Notes: a model not told the origin generated them from the sequence alone. A stretch of DNA of 59,051 nucleotides from an uncultured Clostridium sp. (GCA_900552555.1 URZW01000008.1:1-59051), one strand, 5' to 3'; shown: positions 9,528 to 18,825, numbered from the stretch's first letter. A program made the numbers and translations.

Positions 9528-9575
9528 GTAAATACTCTAAAGTGTCCTGTATTCGGGTATTGTTAGAGTATTTAC
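9528..9575. terminator. Perfect 13-bp hairpin at the 3' end of murA
   Basis: GTAAATACTCTAA (9528-9540) pairs perfectly with TTAGAGTATTTAC (9563-9575), overlapping the murA stop. There is no strong T-run, so the terminator role is inferred from position. 9352-9527 holds no gene. Confidence 0.5.
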
Positions 9576-10820
9576 ATTAGATTTATATTAGCACCCAAAC
9601 CTCTTAATTTACAATCCAATTTTTCATATCCCCTTAAAATATATTCTATATTATCTATTTGGGTCATTCCCTTTGCACATAAACCAGCTAATACAAGTGC
9701 TGCTCCACCCCTTAAATCAGTTGCTTTAACATCTGCGCCATACAATTTTCTAGTTCCGCGTATTACCGCACTTTTTCCCTCAACTGTAATTTTTGCCCCC
9801 ATCTTATTTAGTTCTTGAGTATATTTATATCTATTTTCAAATATATTTTCTATAATTATAGACGTTCCTTTTGCTGTTGTAAGCATTGCTGCGAATACTG
9901 ACTGCATATCTGTTGGAAATCCAGGATATGGCATTGTTTTTATATCAATTGCTTTCAGTTTTTTAGGTGCTATTATTTTAATTTTATTTTTGTTTACCTC
10001 TATTTTACATTCCGCTTCTTCCAATTTATTTATTATTGGAGTAATATGTGTTGCATTTACATTTTCTAGTATAATATTGCCTTTTGTTGCAGCCGCAAAA
10101 CATAAAAATGAACCTGTTTCTATTCTATCTGGCATTATATTATAACTTATGTCTTTTAATCTCTTAACACCATCAATTTGTATCTCATCCGTTCCTGCTC
10201 CTACAATTTTCGCACCCATTTTATTTAGAAAATTTTGTAGGTCTATTATTTCTGGTTCTCGTGCTGCATTTGTTATAATTGTCATTCCATCTGCTAATAC
10301 ACTTGCAAGTATTGCATTTTCTGTTGCACCCACACTTGGAAAATCCAAGTCTATTTTTTCTCCTTTTATTTTTTCTGCATTACATTCTATATTTCCATGA
10401 TTTTTATTTACCTGTATTCCCAATTTTTCAAAACTTTTTAGATGTAAGTCTATTGGTCTTGAACCAATATCACACCCTCCTGGATATGAAAATACAGCTT
10501 TTTTATATCTTCCTAGTAAAGCTCCCGCAAGTATTACTGATGAACGCATTTTGTGCATTAATTCTGGTGGTATTTCAAATTTTTCTATTTTTGATGTATC
10601 TATTTTTATTTTTCCGTTTTTCTTTTCTATTTTTGCTCCTAGTGTTTCTAGTATTTTGTACATCATCTGCGTGTCTTGTATGTTTGGTACATTATATAAT
10701 GTGGTTTTTCCAGCATTTAATATCGTCGCTGCTATTATAGGTAATGCAGAATTTTTTGAACCAGATATTTTTACTGTGCCTTCTAATTTTTTCCCGTCCT
10801 TCTATTATGTAACTTGACAT
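9572..10820 (-). CDS. murA: UDP-N-acetylglucosamine 1-carboxyvinyltransferase MurA, needing +1 recoding at CGG
   Basis: First committed step of peptidoglycan synthesis (enolpyruvyl transfer to UDP-GlcNAc). The true start is the ATG at 10820 behind an AAAGGAGG site. Eight codons (MSSYIIEG) lead to CGGG (10796-10793). Skipping the C gives GGKKLEGTVKISGSKNSALP, the standard MurA N-terminus with the catalytic Lys-Asn pair, and runs on to the stop at 9572. The joined product, complement(9572..10795,10797..10820), is 415 residues, normal for the family. The active-site Cys is in YPGGCDIGSRPIDLHL. A start at the internal ATG (10666) would delete about 50 essential residues, so recoding is required. 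Confidence 0.93.
10793..10796 (-). other. CGGG recoding site in murA
   Basis: GAA GGA CGGG AAA AAA: frame 0 soon diverges from the family, while the +1 frame gives E-G-G-K-K-L-E-G. The Gly-Gly pair matches the RGG.RL.G start of MurA proteins. The event falls at codon 9 of an essential gene. Confidence 0.9.
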
Positions 10821-10894
10821 TTTTTTTCCTCCTTTTTACGTTTTTGCTATATTTTATGAATTGTTTACGTAAAAAGTGAATCGAACAAATTTCT

Positions 10895-10940
10895 AAAAAT
10901 AGAAGCTACAACTTATTCAAGTCATAGCCTCTATTACAAG
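10895..10940 (-). terminator. Intrinsic terminator of the 10945-11583 gene
   Basis: Minus-strand stem AATAGAGGCTATGACTT / AAGTTGTAGCTTCTATT, followed by TTT. Confidence 0.7.
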
Positions 10941-10944
10941 CTTA

Positions 10945-11583
10945 TCAGTTTTTATCTGCTACCTTCATTATCTTAAATGATGTAACTGAAGGTACAACAC
11001 TTTCTAATACACAATTAGACTCATACCCAAATCCAAATATGTACGAAGGTGATTTTGTATCACCATTTTTAACAGAACCACCTACAATTCTATAACTTCC
11101 ATCCTTCCACACTATTAATCTAGTATAGTTTAAAGTATCTGGAATGTTACAAATGCTTTCCCAGCATTCCCCATTTTGTATGCGCTGTGCCTGCTCAAAA
11201 GAAAACTCCACCCAATCAGTTAGATGGTCTCCCAACTTGCAAGCCATCTTTTTTAGCTGGCATACAGTTTGTGGCTCTACCCATGTTTTTTCAGGTTTGA
11301 AAGTATAAAATGTCCTATGATATTTCTTAGGCTCATTATCTAATCTTTCAAAAGCTTGAAGGATTAATTTCCTTAAAACTTCCTGCTCTTTATCTTCTCT
11401 TTCTTTAGAAAAAAGAGAACGATCGAGCTTTGATGGGTTAACTTCAAATAGTTTGCCTTCAACAGGCATTTTAACTATTTGAATAGGTTGTTCTTCATCA
11501 GAAAAATGTTTTTCCAGAATAGTTCTAAGCTCTTCTTCTGAAAATTGCATTTCCCTACCATTTACTTCTAAGCTTATTTTCAT
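10945..11583 (-). CDS. Unknown 212-residue protein, probably acquired
   Basis: I do not recognise the family. It starts MKISLEVNGREMQFSEEELR and has an acidic helical N-terminal half and a Cys/Trp-containing C-terminal half (CQLKKMACKLGDHLTDWVEF, GSYRIVGGSVKNGD). No signal peptide or membrane segment. It stands alone, with its own terminator, between murA and the cmk fusion. Its base composition is visibly less AT-rich, with more CTG, GAG and CGC codons than the neighbours. It has no CGG codon. It shares this isolated, less AT-rich character with the genes at 32589 and 38265. Confidence 0.75.
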   Translation of the reverse strand: MKISLEVNGREMQFSEEELRTILEKHFSDEEQPIQIVKMPVEGKLFEVNPSKLDRSLFSKEREDKEQEVLRKLILQAFERLDNEPKKYHRTFYTFKPEKTWVEPQTVCQLKKMACKLGDHLTDWVEFSFEQAQRIQNGECWESICNIPDTLNYTRLIVWKDGSYRIVGGSVKNGDTKSPSYIFGFGYESNCVLESVVPSVTSFKIMKVADKN

Positions 11584-11707
11584 GTCTTATATCCTCCTGT
11601 ATTATATATTTAAGGTATCAACCTTATATTATATATTTTACCACATATTTACATATTTTTCAATTTTTTAAAAGTTTTTTTCTGGCATTTCTAAATATAA
11701 TACAATT

Positions 11708-11740
11708 AATAAAAATCCCATGAATTAATCATGAGATTAT
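11708..11740 (-). terminator. Intrinsic terminator of the cmk-rdgB gene
   Basis: Minus-strand stem AATCTCATGA / TTCATGGGATT with a T-run. 11584-11700 holds no gene. Confidence 0.7.
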
Positions 11741-11744
11741 ATTA

Positions 11745-13001
11745 TTAATTTTTTAACTTTTCTTTTAAATTTTCCAATGCTTTCTTTCTTGCACTAATTT
11801 GATTTTTTTCCTCTGCTGAAATTTCAGCCAATGTTCTTCCATCCTCTAATTCAAAAATTTCGTCAAATCCAAATCCATTTTCTCCTCTTGGAGCATCTGC
11901 AACATAACCTTGAATCTCTCCTACTGCTGTAATAGTTTTTTCACCATCTGACAATGCCATTGCTGTAACAAATTTTATTTTTCTTTTTTCATGTAGTACA
12001 CCATTTAGCTTTTCTATTAAAGCCTCATTTCTTTCTCTGTCTGTTCCTTTATGCCATCTTTTTGTAAATACACCTGGAAATCCATCTAAAAATTCAATTT
12101 GAATTCCTGAATCGTCTGCTAAGCACATTTTTCCATTCAATGTTTTTGCTATTGTTTCTGCTTTTTTTCTTGCATTTCCTTCAAATGTCTCTTGATCTTC
12201 TTCTACATCTATATCAATACCAATTTCATTCATTGGTATTATTTCATAATCTTCTAATATTTCTTGTGCTTCTTTAATTTTTCCTTTATTTCCAGAAGCC
12301 ATTATAATTTGTTTTTTCATTTCTAATTTTATCCCTCTCTCAATGCATAAACTCATTATTATTTTTTTTACCTTTTCGACAACTTCATCAATTGTTAGGT
12401 TTGTTGAATCTACAACAATTGCATCCTCTGCTTTTTTTAAAGCACCGACTTTTTTATGCATGTCATTATAGTCTCTCATTTTAACATTTTCCAAAACTTC
12501 TTCATATGTTGTATCTATTCCATTTTGTTTATTTTCTTCATATCTTCTTTGAGCTCTTATTTCTTCACTCGCATCTAAATAAATCTTTATATCAGCATTT
12601 GGAAATACAACAGTACCAATATCTCTACCCTCTACAATAACATTTTTTCCATTTGCAAGTTTTCTTTGAACTTCTACCATCTTTTCTCTTACCGGAATTA
12701 TTGAAGAAACTTGAGAAACTATTGATGTCACCTCTTTTGTTCTTATTTCTTTACTTACATCTTCTCCATTTAATAAAATGATGTCTTTATCCCCTGTATT
12801 ATTGATTTGGATATCTATATCATTTGCTATTTTTATTATTTGTTCTTCGTCTTTTAAACTAACATTTTCTCTTAAAACCTGCAGAGCTACACATCTATAT
12901 GTTGCTCCCGTATCTAAGTTCAAAAATCCTAATTCTTTTTCTATTCTTTTTGTTACTGTTCCTTTACCACTTCCTGCTGGTCCATCAACTGCTATTATCA
13001 T
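11745..13001 (-). CDS. cmk: Fused cytidylate kinase and XTP/dITP diphosphatase (Cmk-RdgB)
   Basis: One 418-residue frame with two enzymes. Residues 1-217 are cytidylate kinase: P-loop GPAGSGKGT (7-15), NLDTGATYR, VIVEGRDIGTVVFPNA, and R-rich lid RAQRRYEENK. Residues 228-418 are the Ham1/RdgB house-cleaning nucleotidase: IIMASGNKGKIKEAQEIL, ADDSGIQIEFLDGFPGVFTKRW, GENGFGFDEIFEL and the C-terminal SARKKAL. The linker is about 10 residues with no stop. An internal ATG at residue 228 with a distant GAGGG could allow separate initiation. The pairing joins CMP phosphorylation with removal of non-canonical NTPs. Confidence 0.88.
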   Translation of the reverse strand: MIIAVDGPAGSGKGTVTKRIEKELGFLNLDTGATYRCVALQVLRENVSLKDEEQIIKIANDIDIQINNTGDKDIILLNGEDVSKEIRTKEVTSIVSQVSSIIPVREKMVEVQRKLANGKNVIVEGRDIGTVVFPNADIKIYLDASEEIRAQRRYEENKQNGIDTTYEEVLENVKMRDYNDMHKKVGALKKAEDAIVVDSTNLTIDEVVEKVKKIIMSLCIERGIKLEMKKQIIMASGNKGKIKEAQEILEDYEIIPMNEIGIDIDVEEDQETFEGNARKKAETIAKTLNGKMCLADDSGIQIEFLDGFPGVFTKRWHKGTDRERNEALIEKLNGVLHEKRKIKFVTAMALSDGEKTITAVGEIQGYVADAPRGENGFGFDEIFELEDGRTLAEISAEEKNQISARKKALENLKEKLKN

Positions 13002-13019
13002 TTCTTACACCCTTTCCTT

Positions 13020-13232
13020 TTACTTTATTTTTTTAGAAACAATTTTATTTATTGATATTTCTTTGGGAATAATTACTTTACCACACACTACATTTCTGGG
13101 CTTTTCTATTTCATATATTTTATTTAATAATTCATTTTCTTTTTTAAAAAATATTGCAAATAAATTTTTTCTTATTCTAGAAAATATATCTTCTTTTACA
13201 ATTATTAAACCTGTTTCTACTTTTTTACCCAT
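13020..13232 (-). CDS. Small basic protein of unknown function
   Basis: 70 residues, starting MGKKVETGLIIVKEDIFSRI, preceded by a GAGGG site 6 bases upstream. Basic and mixed alpha/beta; no transmembrane segment or recognised motif. It lies 18 bases upstream of the cmk fusion on the same strand and is probably cotranscribed with it. The neighbour on the other side is divergent. Confidence 0.6.
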   Translation of the reverse strand: MGKKVETGLIIVKEDIFSRIRKNLFAIFFKKENELLNKIYEIEKPRNVVCGKVIIPKEISINKIVSKKIK

Positions 13233-13340
13233 ATTATTCCCTCTTTTTCATCATTATATATTTTTTTTATTTTTTTAGCAATACTATTTTTTCAGTAACA
13301 CAAATTTTTTTTAGTAATACAATAATAAGAGGTGATTAAT

Positions 13341-13787
13341 GTGGCATATTCAGAAAGAGAACTATTAGCAAGAATGATACAATGTGAAGCAGGTGGCGAA
13401 GGAGATATTGGAATGAAAGCAGTTGCATCTGTAATAATGAACAGAGTAAATGTTCCAGTTGGAGAATATTCAAGAGTATCTCAAAATGGAAACATACGAA
13501 ATATTTTATTCCAAGATGGTCAATTTGACTGTGCAAGAGAAACTATAAGAAATCAATATAATCCTCAAAACATTTATAATATGAATCCTACTGAAGAACA
13601 TTTTTATATTGCTGACTGGGCACTTTCTGGTAATAAACTTGTAGAAGCTGGTGAATGCTTGTGGTATCTAAATCCTTTTAAGCCTACCTGTGATACAACT
13701 TTCCCACGAAATGGTTCTGGAACTTTCCATACAAGAATTACAAATCATTGTTTTTATAGGCCAACCGCTTCTTATTCAAATACTTAG
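13341..13787 (+). CDS. cwlJ: CwlJ/SleB-type spore cortex-lytic hydrolase
   Basis: About 148 residues forming a single Hydrolase_2 domain: ERELLARMIQCEAGGEGDIG with the catalytic Glu, AVASVIMNRV, VSQNGNIRNILFQDGQFDCA, and WYLNPFKP with FHTRITNHCFYRP near the end. No signal peptide or peptidoglycan-binding domain, so it is CwlJ-like rather than SleB-like. The GTG at 13341 is preferred because AGAGGTG sits 6 bases upstream. It is followed by a GerQ-like gene, the pair that acts together in cortex hydrolysis at germination in Bacillus. Confidence 0.8.
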   Translation: MAYSERELLARMIQCEAGGEGDIGMKAVASVIMNRVNVPVGEYSRVSQNGNIRNILFQDGQFDCARETIRNQYNPQNIYNMNPTEEHFYIADWALSGNKLVEAGECLWYLNPFKPTCDTTFPRNGSGTFHTRITNHCFYRPTASYSNT

Positions 13788-13891
13788 CAATAACAAAATC
13801 TAATATTAATAATATTTGCTAAAACAGAAAAAACGCTAATAATATTTACATTTTTTGTATTTAGAATTTATTTTGAAAGGATGGATTTTTT

Positions 13892-14194
13892 ATGAATGAA
13901 AACCAAAGTGAAAAAAGAAATGTGGTTACAAATAACCAGTCTCCTGAAATTTTAACAAATAACATATATACCCCTGCTTTTTTAAGAGAACATATTGGAA
14001 AATTGGTAAGAGTGGAATTTTTAATTGGTACAAATAATCTAACAGATAGAACAGGAATTCTTGAAGATGTTGGAGTTAGTTACATTTTATTAAGGTCAAT
14101 TGAAAGTGGAAATTTGCTTTATTGTGATATTTACTCTATCAAATTTGTATCCATAGCAGAATATCCATATAGACCAAATATGTACAATTATTAG
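13892..14194 (+). CDS. gerQ: GerQ-like spore coat protein
   Basis: 100 residues. After a variable N-terminus, the segment YTPAFLREHIGKLVRVEFLI, then a GILEDVGVSYILLRSIESGN stretch and a YCDIYSIKFVSI end, matches the pattern of the GerQ coat protein (a small beta barrel with conserved ILLR and Y.I...F). GerQ anchors CwlJ in the spore coat and is cross-linked by transglutaminase in Bacillus. Its position just downstream of the CwlJ-like gene supports the call. It has a GAAAGGATGG site upstream. Family assignment is from the motif pattern only. Confidence 0.6.
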   Translation: MNENQSEKRNVVTNNQSPEILTNNIYTPAFLREHIGKLVRVEFLIGTNNLTDRTGILEDVGVSYILLRSIESGNLLYCDIYSIKFVSIAEYPYRPNMYNY

Positions 14195-14307
14195 ACTATA
14201 TGCACAAAAACAACTTGAATTTTAATGTATAATGATGTATAATTCTACCATAATAAAAAGAAGATACTTGTTTAAACTTTCCAATAAATCTGTATCTTAG
14301 GAAGGGA

Positions 14308-15711
14308 ATGAAATCAAAAATGGAAAAACTAGTTATAAAAGAATTATACAAAAATACAGAAAATTACATTAACAAAGAAGTAACTTTAGAAGGATGGGTT
14401 AGAACAGTAAGAGACTCAAAAACATTTGGATTTATTGAAATAAATGACGGAACATTTTTCAAAAATATACAAATCGTTTTTACAGATAAGTTATCAAACT
14501 TTAATGAAATTTGCAAACTTACAATAAGTTCTTCAATTAAAGTTACTGGAACACTTGTAAAAACAGAAAATGCAAAACAACCTTTCGAAATTCAAGCTAC
14601 AAGCGTAGAAATAGAAAGTTTATCAGATAGCACATATCCACTTCAAAAGAAAAAACACTCATTTGAATATTTAAGAACAATTGCACATCTTCGTCCAAGA
14701 GCAAATACTTTTAATGCAGTATTTAGAGTTAGAAGTAGCCTAGCATATGCAATACACCAATTCTTCCAAGAAAGAGGTTTTGTATATGTAAATACTCCTT
14801 TAATTACAGGAAGTGACGCAGAAGGTGCAGGAGAAATGTTCAATGTTAATTCTTTTGATTTAACAAACATACCAAAAACAGATGATGGAAAAATTGATTT
14901 TTCAAAAGATTTCTTTGGAAAACCTGCTCACTTAACAGTTAGTGGTCAATTAAATGGTGAAACATTTGCAGAAGCATTTAGAAATATCTACACATTTGGT
15001 CCTACTTTTAGAGCAGAAAATTCAAACACAGTAAAACATGCTGCTGAATTTTGGATGGTTGAACCTGAAATATGTTTTGCAGATTTAGCTGATGATATGG
15101 ATTTAGCAGAAGATATGATTAAATATATTTTCAAATATGTTTTAGATAATTGCCCAGAAGAAATGGAATTTTTCAATAACTTTATAGACAAAGGTTTATT
15201 AGAAAGATTAAATCATGTAATCAATTCTGGTTTTGTTAGAATTTCTTACACAGATGCAGTTAAAGAATTAGAAAAACATAATGACGAATTTGAATATAAA
15301 GTTAGCTGGGGTATTGATTTACAAACAGAACATGAAAGATATTTGTGTGAACAAATATTTAAGAAACCTGTTTTTGTTACAGATTATCCAATGGATATAA
15401 AAGCTTTCTATATGAAGCAAAATCCAGATGGTAAAACTGTTGCTGCTGCTGACCTTTTAGTTCCTGGTATTGGAGAAATTATTGGTGGTAGCCAAAGAGA
15501 AGAAAATTATGATAAATTATTAAATAGAATGAAAGAATTGAATATGCCCATCGAAAATTACGAATGGTATTTGGATTTAAGAAAATATGGTAGTTGTGTT
15601 CATTCTGGATTTGGTCTAGGTTTTGAAAGAGCTATTATGTATTTAACAGGAATGCAAAATATCCGTGATGTTATTCCATTTCCTAGAACACCAAAGAATT
15701 GTGAATTTTAA
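14308..15711 (+). CDS. asnS: Asparaginyl-tRNA synthetase
   Basis: 467 residues, class IIb. The N-terminal OB-fold anticodon domain has VTLEGWVRTVRDSKTFGFIE. The catalytic core has motif 1 (about 140), motif 2 with FGPTFRAENSNTVKHAAEFW, and motif 3 GFGLGFERAIMYLTG. FRAENSNT with HAAEFWMVEPE is AsnRS-type rather than AspRS-type. The presence of both AsnRS and GatCAB in this window implies that GatCAB serves mainly Gln-tRNA formation (family knowledge). Confidence 0.97.
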   Translation: MKSKMEKLVIKELYKNTENYINKEVTLEGWVRTVRDSKTFGFIEINDGTFFKNIQIVFTDKLSNFNEICKLTISSSIKVTGTLVKTENAKQPFEIQATSVEIESLSDSTYPLQKKKHSFEYLRTIAHLRPRANTFNAVFRVRSSLAYAIHQFFQERGFVYVNTPLITGSDAEGAGEMFNVNSFDLTNIPKTDDGKIDFSKDFFGKPAHLTVSGQLNGETFAEAFRNIYTFGPTFRAENSNTVKHAAEFWMVEPEICFADLADDMDLAEDMIKYIFKYVLDNCPEEMEFFNNFIDKGLLERLNHVINSGFVRISYTDAVKELEKHNDEFEYKVSWGIDLQTEHERYLCEQIFKKPVFVTDYPMDIKAFYMKQNPDGKTVAAADLLVPGIGEIIGGSQREENYDKLLNRMKELNMPIENYEWYLDLRKYGSCVHSGFGLGFERAIMYLTGMQNIRDVIPFPRTPKNCEF

Positions 15712-15790
15712 AAAAACGGGATTTAGGGACGTTCCTTAAATTCCCTTTTTTTCGGGATTGAGGGACATACCTTCAATCTCGATTTTTTCA
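15712..15790. repeat. GGGACG-type inverted repeat downstream of asnS
   Basis: Two hairpins in series: GGGATTTAGGGACGTTCCTTAAATTCCC and CGGGATTGAGGGACATACC then CAATCTCG. The T-rich stretches suggest that it also ends asnS transcription. The partner block is at 15916-15985 in opposite orientation. 15790-15915 shows nothing but AT-rich sequence. Confidence 0.65.
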
Positions 15791-15915
15791 TATTTTTGCA
15801 TTATTTCACATAATATGTTATAATTAATATTCTTTTAATATTATAAAAAATAAAAAACTCAAAGCAACATTTTTTTAATATTAATATATAATAATCAATT
15901 TTTTTAACAAATAAA

Positions 15916-15985
15916 AAGAGATTTAAAGACTGTCCCTAAATCCCTCCAAAAAGGGAATTTAAGGAACGTCCCTCAATCCCCCCTC
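15916..15985. repeat. GGGACG-type inverted repeat downstream of proS
   Basis: AGATTTAAAGACTGTCCCTAAATC followed by AAAAAGGGAATTTAAGGAACGTCCC. It is complementary in parts to the 15712-15790 block, so the convergent asnS and proS ends are flanked by related palindromes. Confidence 0.6.
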
Positions 15986-17252
15986 ATTGACATTTTTTTA
16001 TTAATTCATCAATTGAAAATATTTCTTTTTTCCCTGTTTTTGAAGTCTCCAATTCATATTTTCCATCTTCAAACTTTTTACCCATAACAAGCATATAAGG
16101 AGTACCTAAAGCATAAACATCATTAATTCTATTACCCATATTCAAATTTTCTCTATCATCAATAATAGCATTAACACCATTATCTTGAAGTTTATTATAT
16201 AGTTCAAATGCCTTTTCTTTATTCTCATCACTATATATAATTTGAACTTTATATGGAGCAATATTTTCTGGTATTGCAAATCCTTTAACTCTATCATTTC
16301 TGATAATTATATTGTTTTCAATTGTAGTTGCAATTATTCTACCTAAACCAATTCCATAACATCCCATATAATAAGGTTTGCTTTGACCGTTTTCGTCTTG
16401 ATATGTTAATCCCATTGCTTCTGAATATTTTGTTCCTAACTCAAAATTATTTCCTAATTCAACAGAATTATATTCTTTCATATCTTCTAGGCTTAGTCCT
16501 TGTAATCTATCAATAAATGTCTCTTTATCTTCAAAGTCTAGGACTTCTTTATTAATTCCAACATTCTTTTCTTCATTGTATAAAATAATGTCTTCACCTA
16601 ATTTTGTAATGGCTTGGAATTCTTCTGAAACTCTTCCGCCCATTGTTCCACCATCACTTACAACTGGAATGATATTGATACCAATTCTTTTGAAAATATT
16701 CATATATACATCATGCATTTTTTCAAATGTTTTATGCATATCTTCTTGTGTTTTGTCAAATGAATATGCATCCATCATTACAAATGTACGAGGTCTAAAT
16801 AAATATCCTCTTGCTCTAATTTCTTTTCTGAATTTTTCTCCAATTTGATAGTATGTTGCTGGTAAATTTTTATATGATAATAATCTATTTGCTCCAAAAA
16901 TCGTAGCACATTCTTCTGCTGTAGGTGCTAATCCATAATCACCTAAATTGTTACTCATATTGAACATTATATCAGCTTCTTTTGTGTATACATCCCATCT
17001 TCCAGATTGTTCCCATATTTTTCTTGGTTGTAATTTTGGAAATTCTGCTTGAATACAGTCTGCTTTATCTAATTCGTCAATAATTATATTTTCTACTATT
17101 CTTTCCATTTTTGTCCATATGTTTCCATATCCAAAAATCCCACTTTCAAATTGATATAATTCTCCTAATTTCATTAATATATCTTGGCCTGAATAATTTT
17201 TATCTACATCATTAAAGTTTATTTTCTTTGGGTTTAATTTACTTAATTTCAT
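15984..17252 (-). CDS. proS: Prolyl-tRNA synthetase lacking the editing (INS) domain
   Basis: 422 residues, class IIa. The core is bacterial type: WDVYTKEADIMFNM, TAEECATIF, motif 2 FRKEIRARGYLFRPRTFVMM with DAYSF, and motif 3 GCYGIGLGRI. Only about 140 residues lie between motifs 2 and 3, so the INS editing insertion of typical bacterial ProRS (total about 570) is absent, as in alphaproteobacterial forms. The anticodon domain ends with the FSIDELIKKC tail. Ala-tRNA-Pro editing, if any, must come from a free-standing protein. Confidence 0.93.
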   Translation of the reverse strand: MKLSKLNPKKINFNDVDKNYSGQDILMKLGELYQFESGIFGYGNIWTKMERIVENIIIDELDKADCIQAEFPKLQPRKIWEQSGRWDVYTKEADIMFNMSNNLGDYGLAPTAEECATIFGANRLLSYKNLPATYYQIGEKFRKEIRARGYLFRPRTFVMMDAYSFDKTQEDMHKTFEKMHDVYMNIFKRIGINIIPVVSDGGTMGGRVSEEFQAITKLGEDIILYNEEKNVGINKEVLDFEDKETFIDRLQGLSLEDMKEYNSVELGNNFELGTKYSEAMGLTYQDENGQSKPYYMGCYGIGLGRIIATTIENNIIIRNDRVKGFAIPENIAPYKVQIIYSDENKEKAFELYNKLQDNGVNAIIDDRENLNMGNRINDVYALGTPYMLVMGKKFEDGKYELETSKTGKKEIFSIDELIKKCQ

Positions 17253-17382
17253 TTCTATTACCTCTTTCTGTTATTTTCATGTCCATTTTGTCATTTTGTG
17301 AATAAGTTAACTGTTTGAGCAAAGCGATTTACAGCTAACTTAAGCTTTAGCTCTGTTCTTTTGGGACATTTTTTCAATCATA

Positions 17383-18030
17383 CTATTTTTTCTCTTCTTC
17401 CCTTTCGGGCTCTGTAGCCTCTTGTTCAAAATTTTCATTTTGTAATTCTTGATTTTCTTCAGTTTCAGTATTATTTTCTACTAAATCTTCAATTACAATT
17501 TGTTGATTTTCATCTAATTTATATCTTGGAAGTTCAGGCAAATCATTTAAAGAAGTATAACCAAACATCTTCAAAAATTCATTTGAAGTTACATATGTCA
17601 TTGGTTTACCCGGTAAATCCGATTTTCCAGCCTCTTGTATTAATCCATATTCTAGTAACTTATAAATACAAGCATCTGCACTAACTCCTCTTATAGACTC
17701 AATTTCAGCTCTTGTCACTCTTGGATTATACGCAATTATTGCAAGCGTTTCTAATGCTGCATTTGACAAATTCGGTTTTGACCTTTTATCTAATATTGGA
17801 TATAAATATTCGTATAATTCTTTTTTCGTACATAATTGATAGCTATCTTCTATTTTTATAATTTCTATTCCTCTGCTTTGTATTTTATAATCTTCTTGCA
17901 TTGAAACTATTATATTTTCTAAGTCTTCTTTTGGCATTTCTAAAGAAATCATTAATTCTTTTATTGATACCTGTCTTCCTGCAGCAAAAAGTATCGCTTC
18001 AATTATAGATTTTATTTTATCTATTTCCAT
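17383..18030 (-). CDS. scpB: Segregation and condensation protein ScpB
   Basis: Kleisin-partner of the SMC-ScpAB condensin. 215 residues with two winged-helix domains: IIEAILFAAGRQVSIKELMI at the N-terminus and LSNAALETLAIIAYNPRVTR, then IESIRGVSADACIYKLLEYG and an SDLPGKPMTYVTSNEFLKMF region. The C-terminus is an acidic Glu-rich tail. scpA is not in the window. A promoter with TTGACA lies upstream. Confidence 0.93.
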   Translation of the reverse strand: MEIDKIKSIIEAILFAAGRQVSIKELMISLEMPKEDLENIIVSMQEDYKIQSRGIEIIKIEDSYQLCTKKELYEYLYPILDKRSKPNLSNAALETLAIIAYNPRVTRAEIESIRGVSADACIYKLLEYGLIQEAGKSDLPGKPMTYVTSNEFLKMFGYTSLNDLPELPRYKLDENQQIVIEDLVENNTETEENQELQNENFEQEATEPEREEEKK

Positions 18031-18143
18031 TTTTTATCATTCCTATCTATAGTTTTTAGAACAAATTAGAATGCAAAATTTTGAATGTTTTATTTGTGCA
18101 TCCAATTAATTTCAATATGTAATACTTTTTAAATCACCTCTAT

Positions 18144-18172
18144 ATTATCACATTATTTGGGCTTTATGTCAA
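18144..18172 (-). promoter_or_regulatory. Sigma-A promoter upstream of scpB
   Basis: Minus-strand TTGACA (18172-18167), 17-base spacer, GATAAT (18149-18144). Confidence 0.6.
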
Positions 18173-18258
18173 TATTTGTATTTTATTTTTTCATTTTTTA
18201 TTGCCAATTCAAATATTTTGTGGTAATATTTGTTTATAAGAAATCGGAGGTAATTCAT

Positions 18259-18435
18259 ATGAGTGAAGAAAAAAAGAAGATAGAAATAGTTGATGGTGAT
18301 GGTTCTAACTTAAACATTTCTGGTGTTTATGACCATTTAAATTCTAGCAAGCCAAAATCAAGTGATAATAAACCGAAAAATATTGTAATTCCTGAAGAAC
18401 ATAAAAAAATTAAAAAAGATAATGAAAAAAAATAA
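18259..18435 (+). CDS. Short charged protein of unknown function
   Basis: 58 residues from the ATG at 18259, which has a perfect GGAGG site 8 bases upstream. An in-frame upstream extension has none. Sequence MSEEKKKIEIVDGDGSNLNI, then Ser/Lys-rich, ending in KKDNEKK. Hydrophilic and probably disordered. It lies upstream of rpsT on the same strand. No family recognised. Confidence 0.6.
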   Translation: MSEEKKKIEIVDGDGSNLNISGVYDHLNSSKPKSSDNKPKNIVIPEEHKKIKKDNEKK

Positions 18436-18524
18436 TTTTCTGTAAATCTCTTGCCAAAACAGGAAATCTATGGTAAAATAATCAATGTTATAATGAAAAT
18501 AGACTAAGAGGAGGTGCAAAACAC

Positions 18525-18791
18525 ATGCCAAATATTAAATCAGCAAAAAAGAGAGTTAAAGTAATTGAAAAGAAAACTTTAAGAAATAATATGATAAAAT
18601 CTGCATATAAAACAGCTGTTAAAAAATTCGAACAAGCTATTGAAGCTGGAAACATGGAAGAAGCTAAAACATTATTCTCAGAGGCTACAAGAAAAATCGA
18701 TCAAGCTTGTACAAAAGGTGTTATAGTAAAAAACACAGCAGCTAGAAAAAAATCTAATTTATCAAAAAAATTAAACGCAGCTAATGCTTAG
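18525..18791 (+). CDS. rpsT: Ribosomal protein bS20
   Basis: 88 residues, strongly basic, beginning MPNIKSAKKRVKVIEKKTLR, with the helical KSAYKTAVKKFEQAI and GVIVKNTAARKKSNLSKKLN segments of bS20, which binds 16S rRNA. GAGGTG ribosome binding site. Followed by a strong terminator. Confidence 0.97.
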   Translation: MPNIKSAKKRVKVIEKKTLRNNMIKSAYKTAVKKFEQAIEAGNMEEAKTLFSEATRKIDQACTKGVIVKNTAARKKSNLSKKLNAANA

Positions 18792-18825
18792 GCAAAAAAT
18801 GAAAATTATGCATAGTTTTTGTTTT

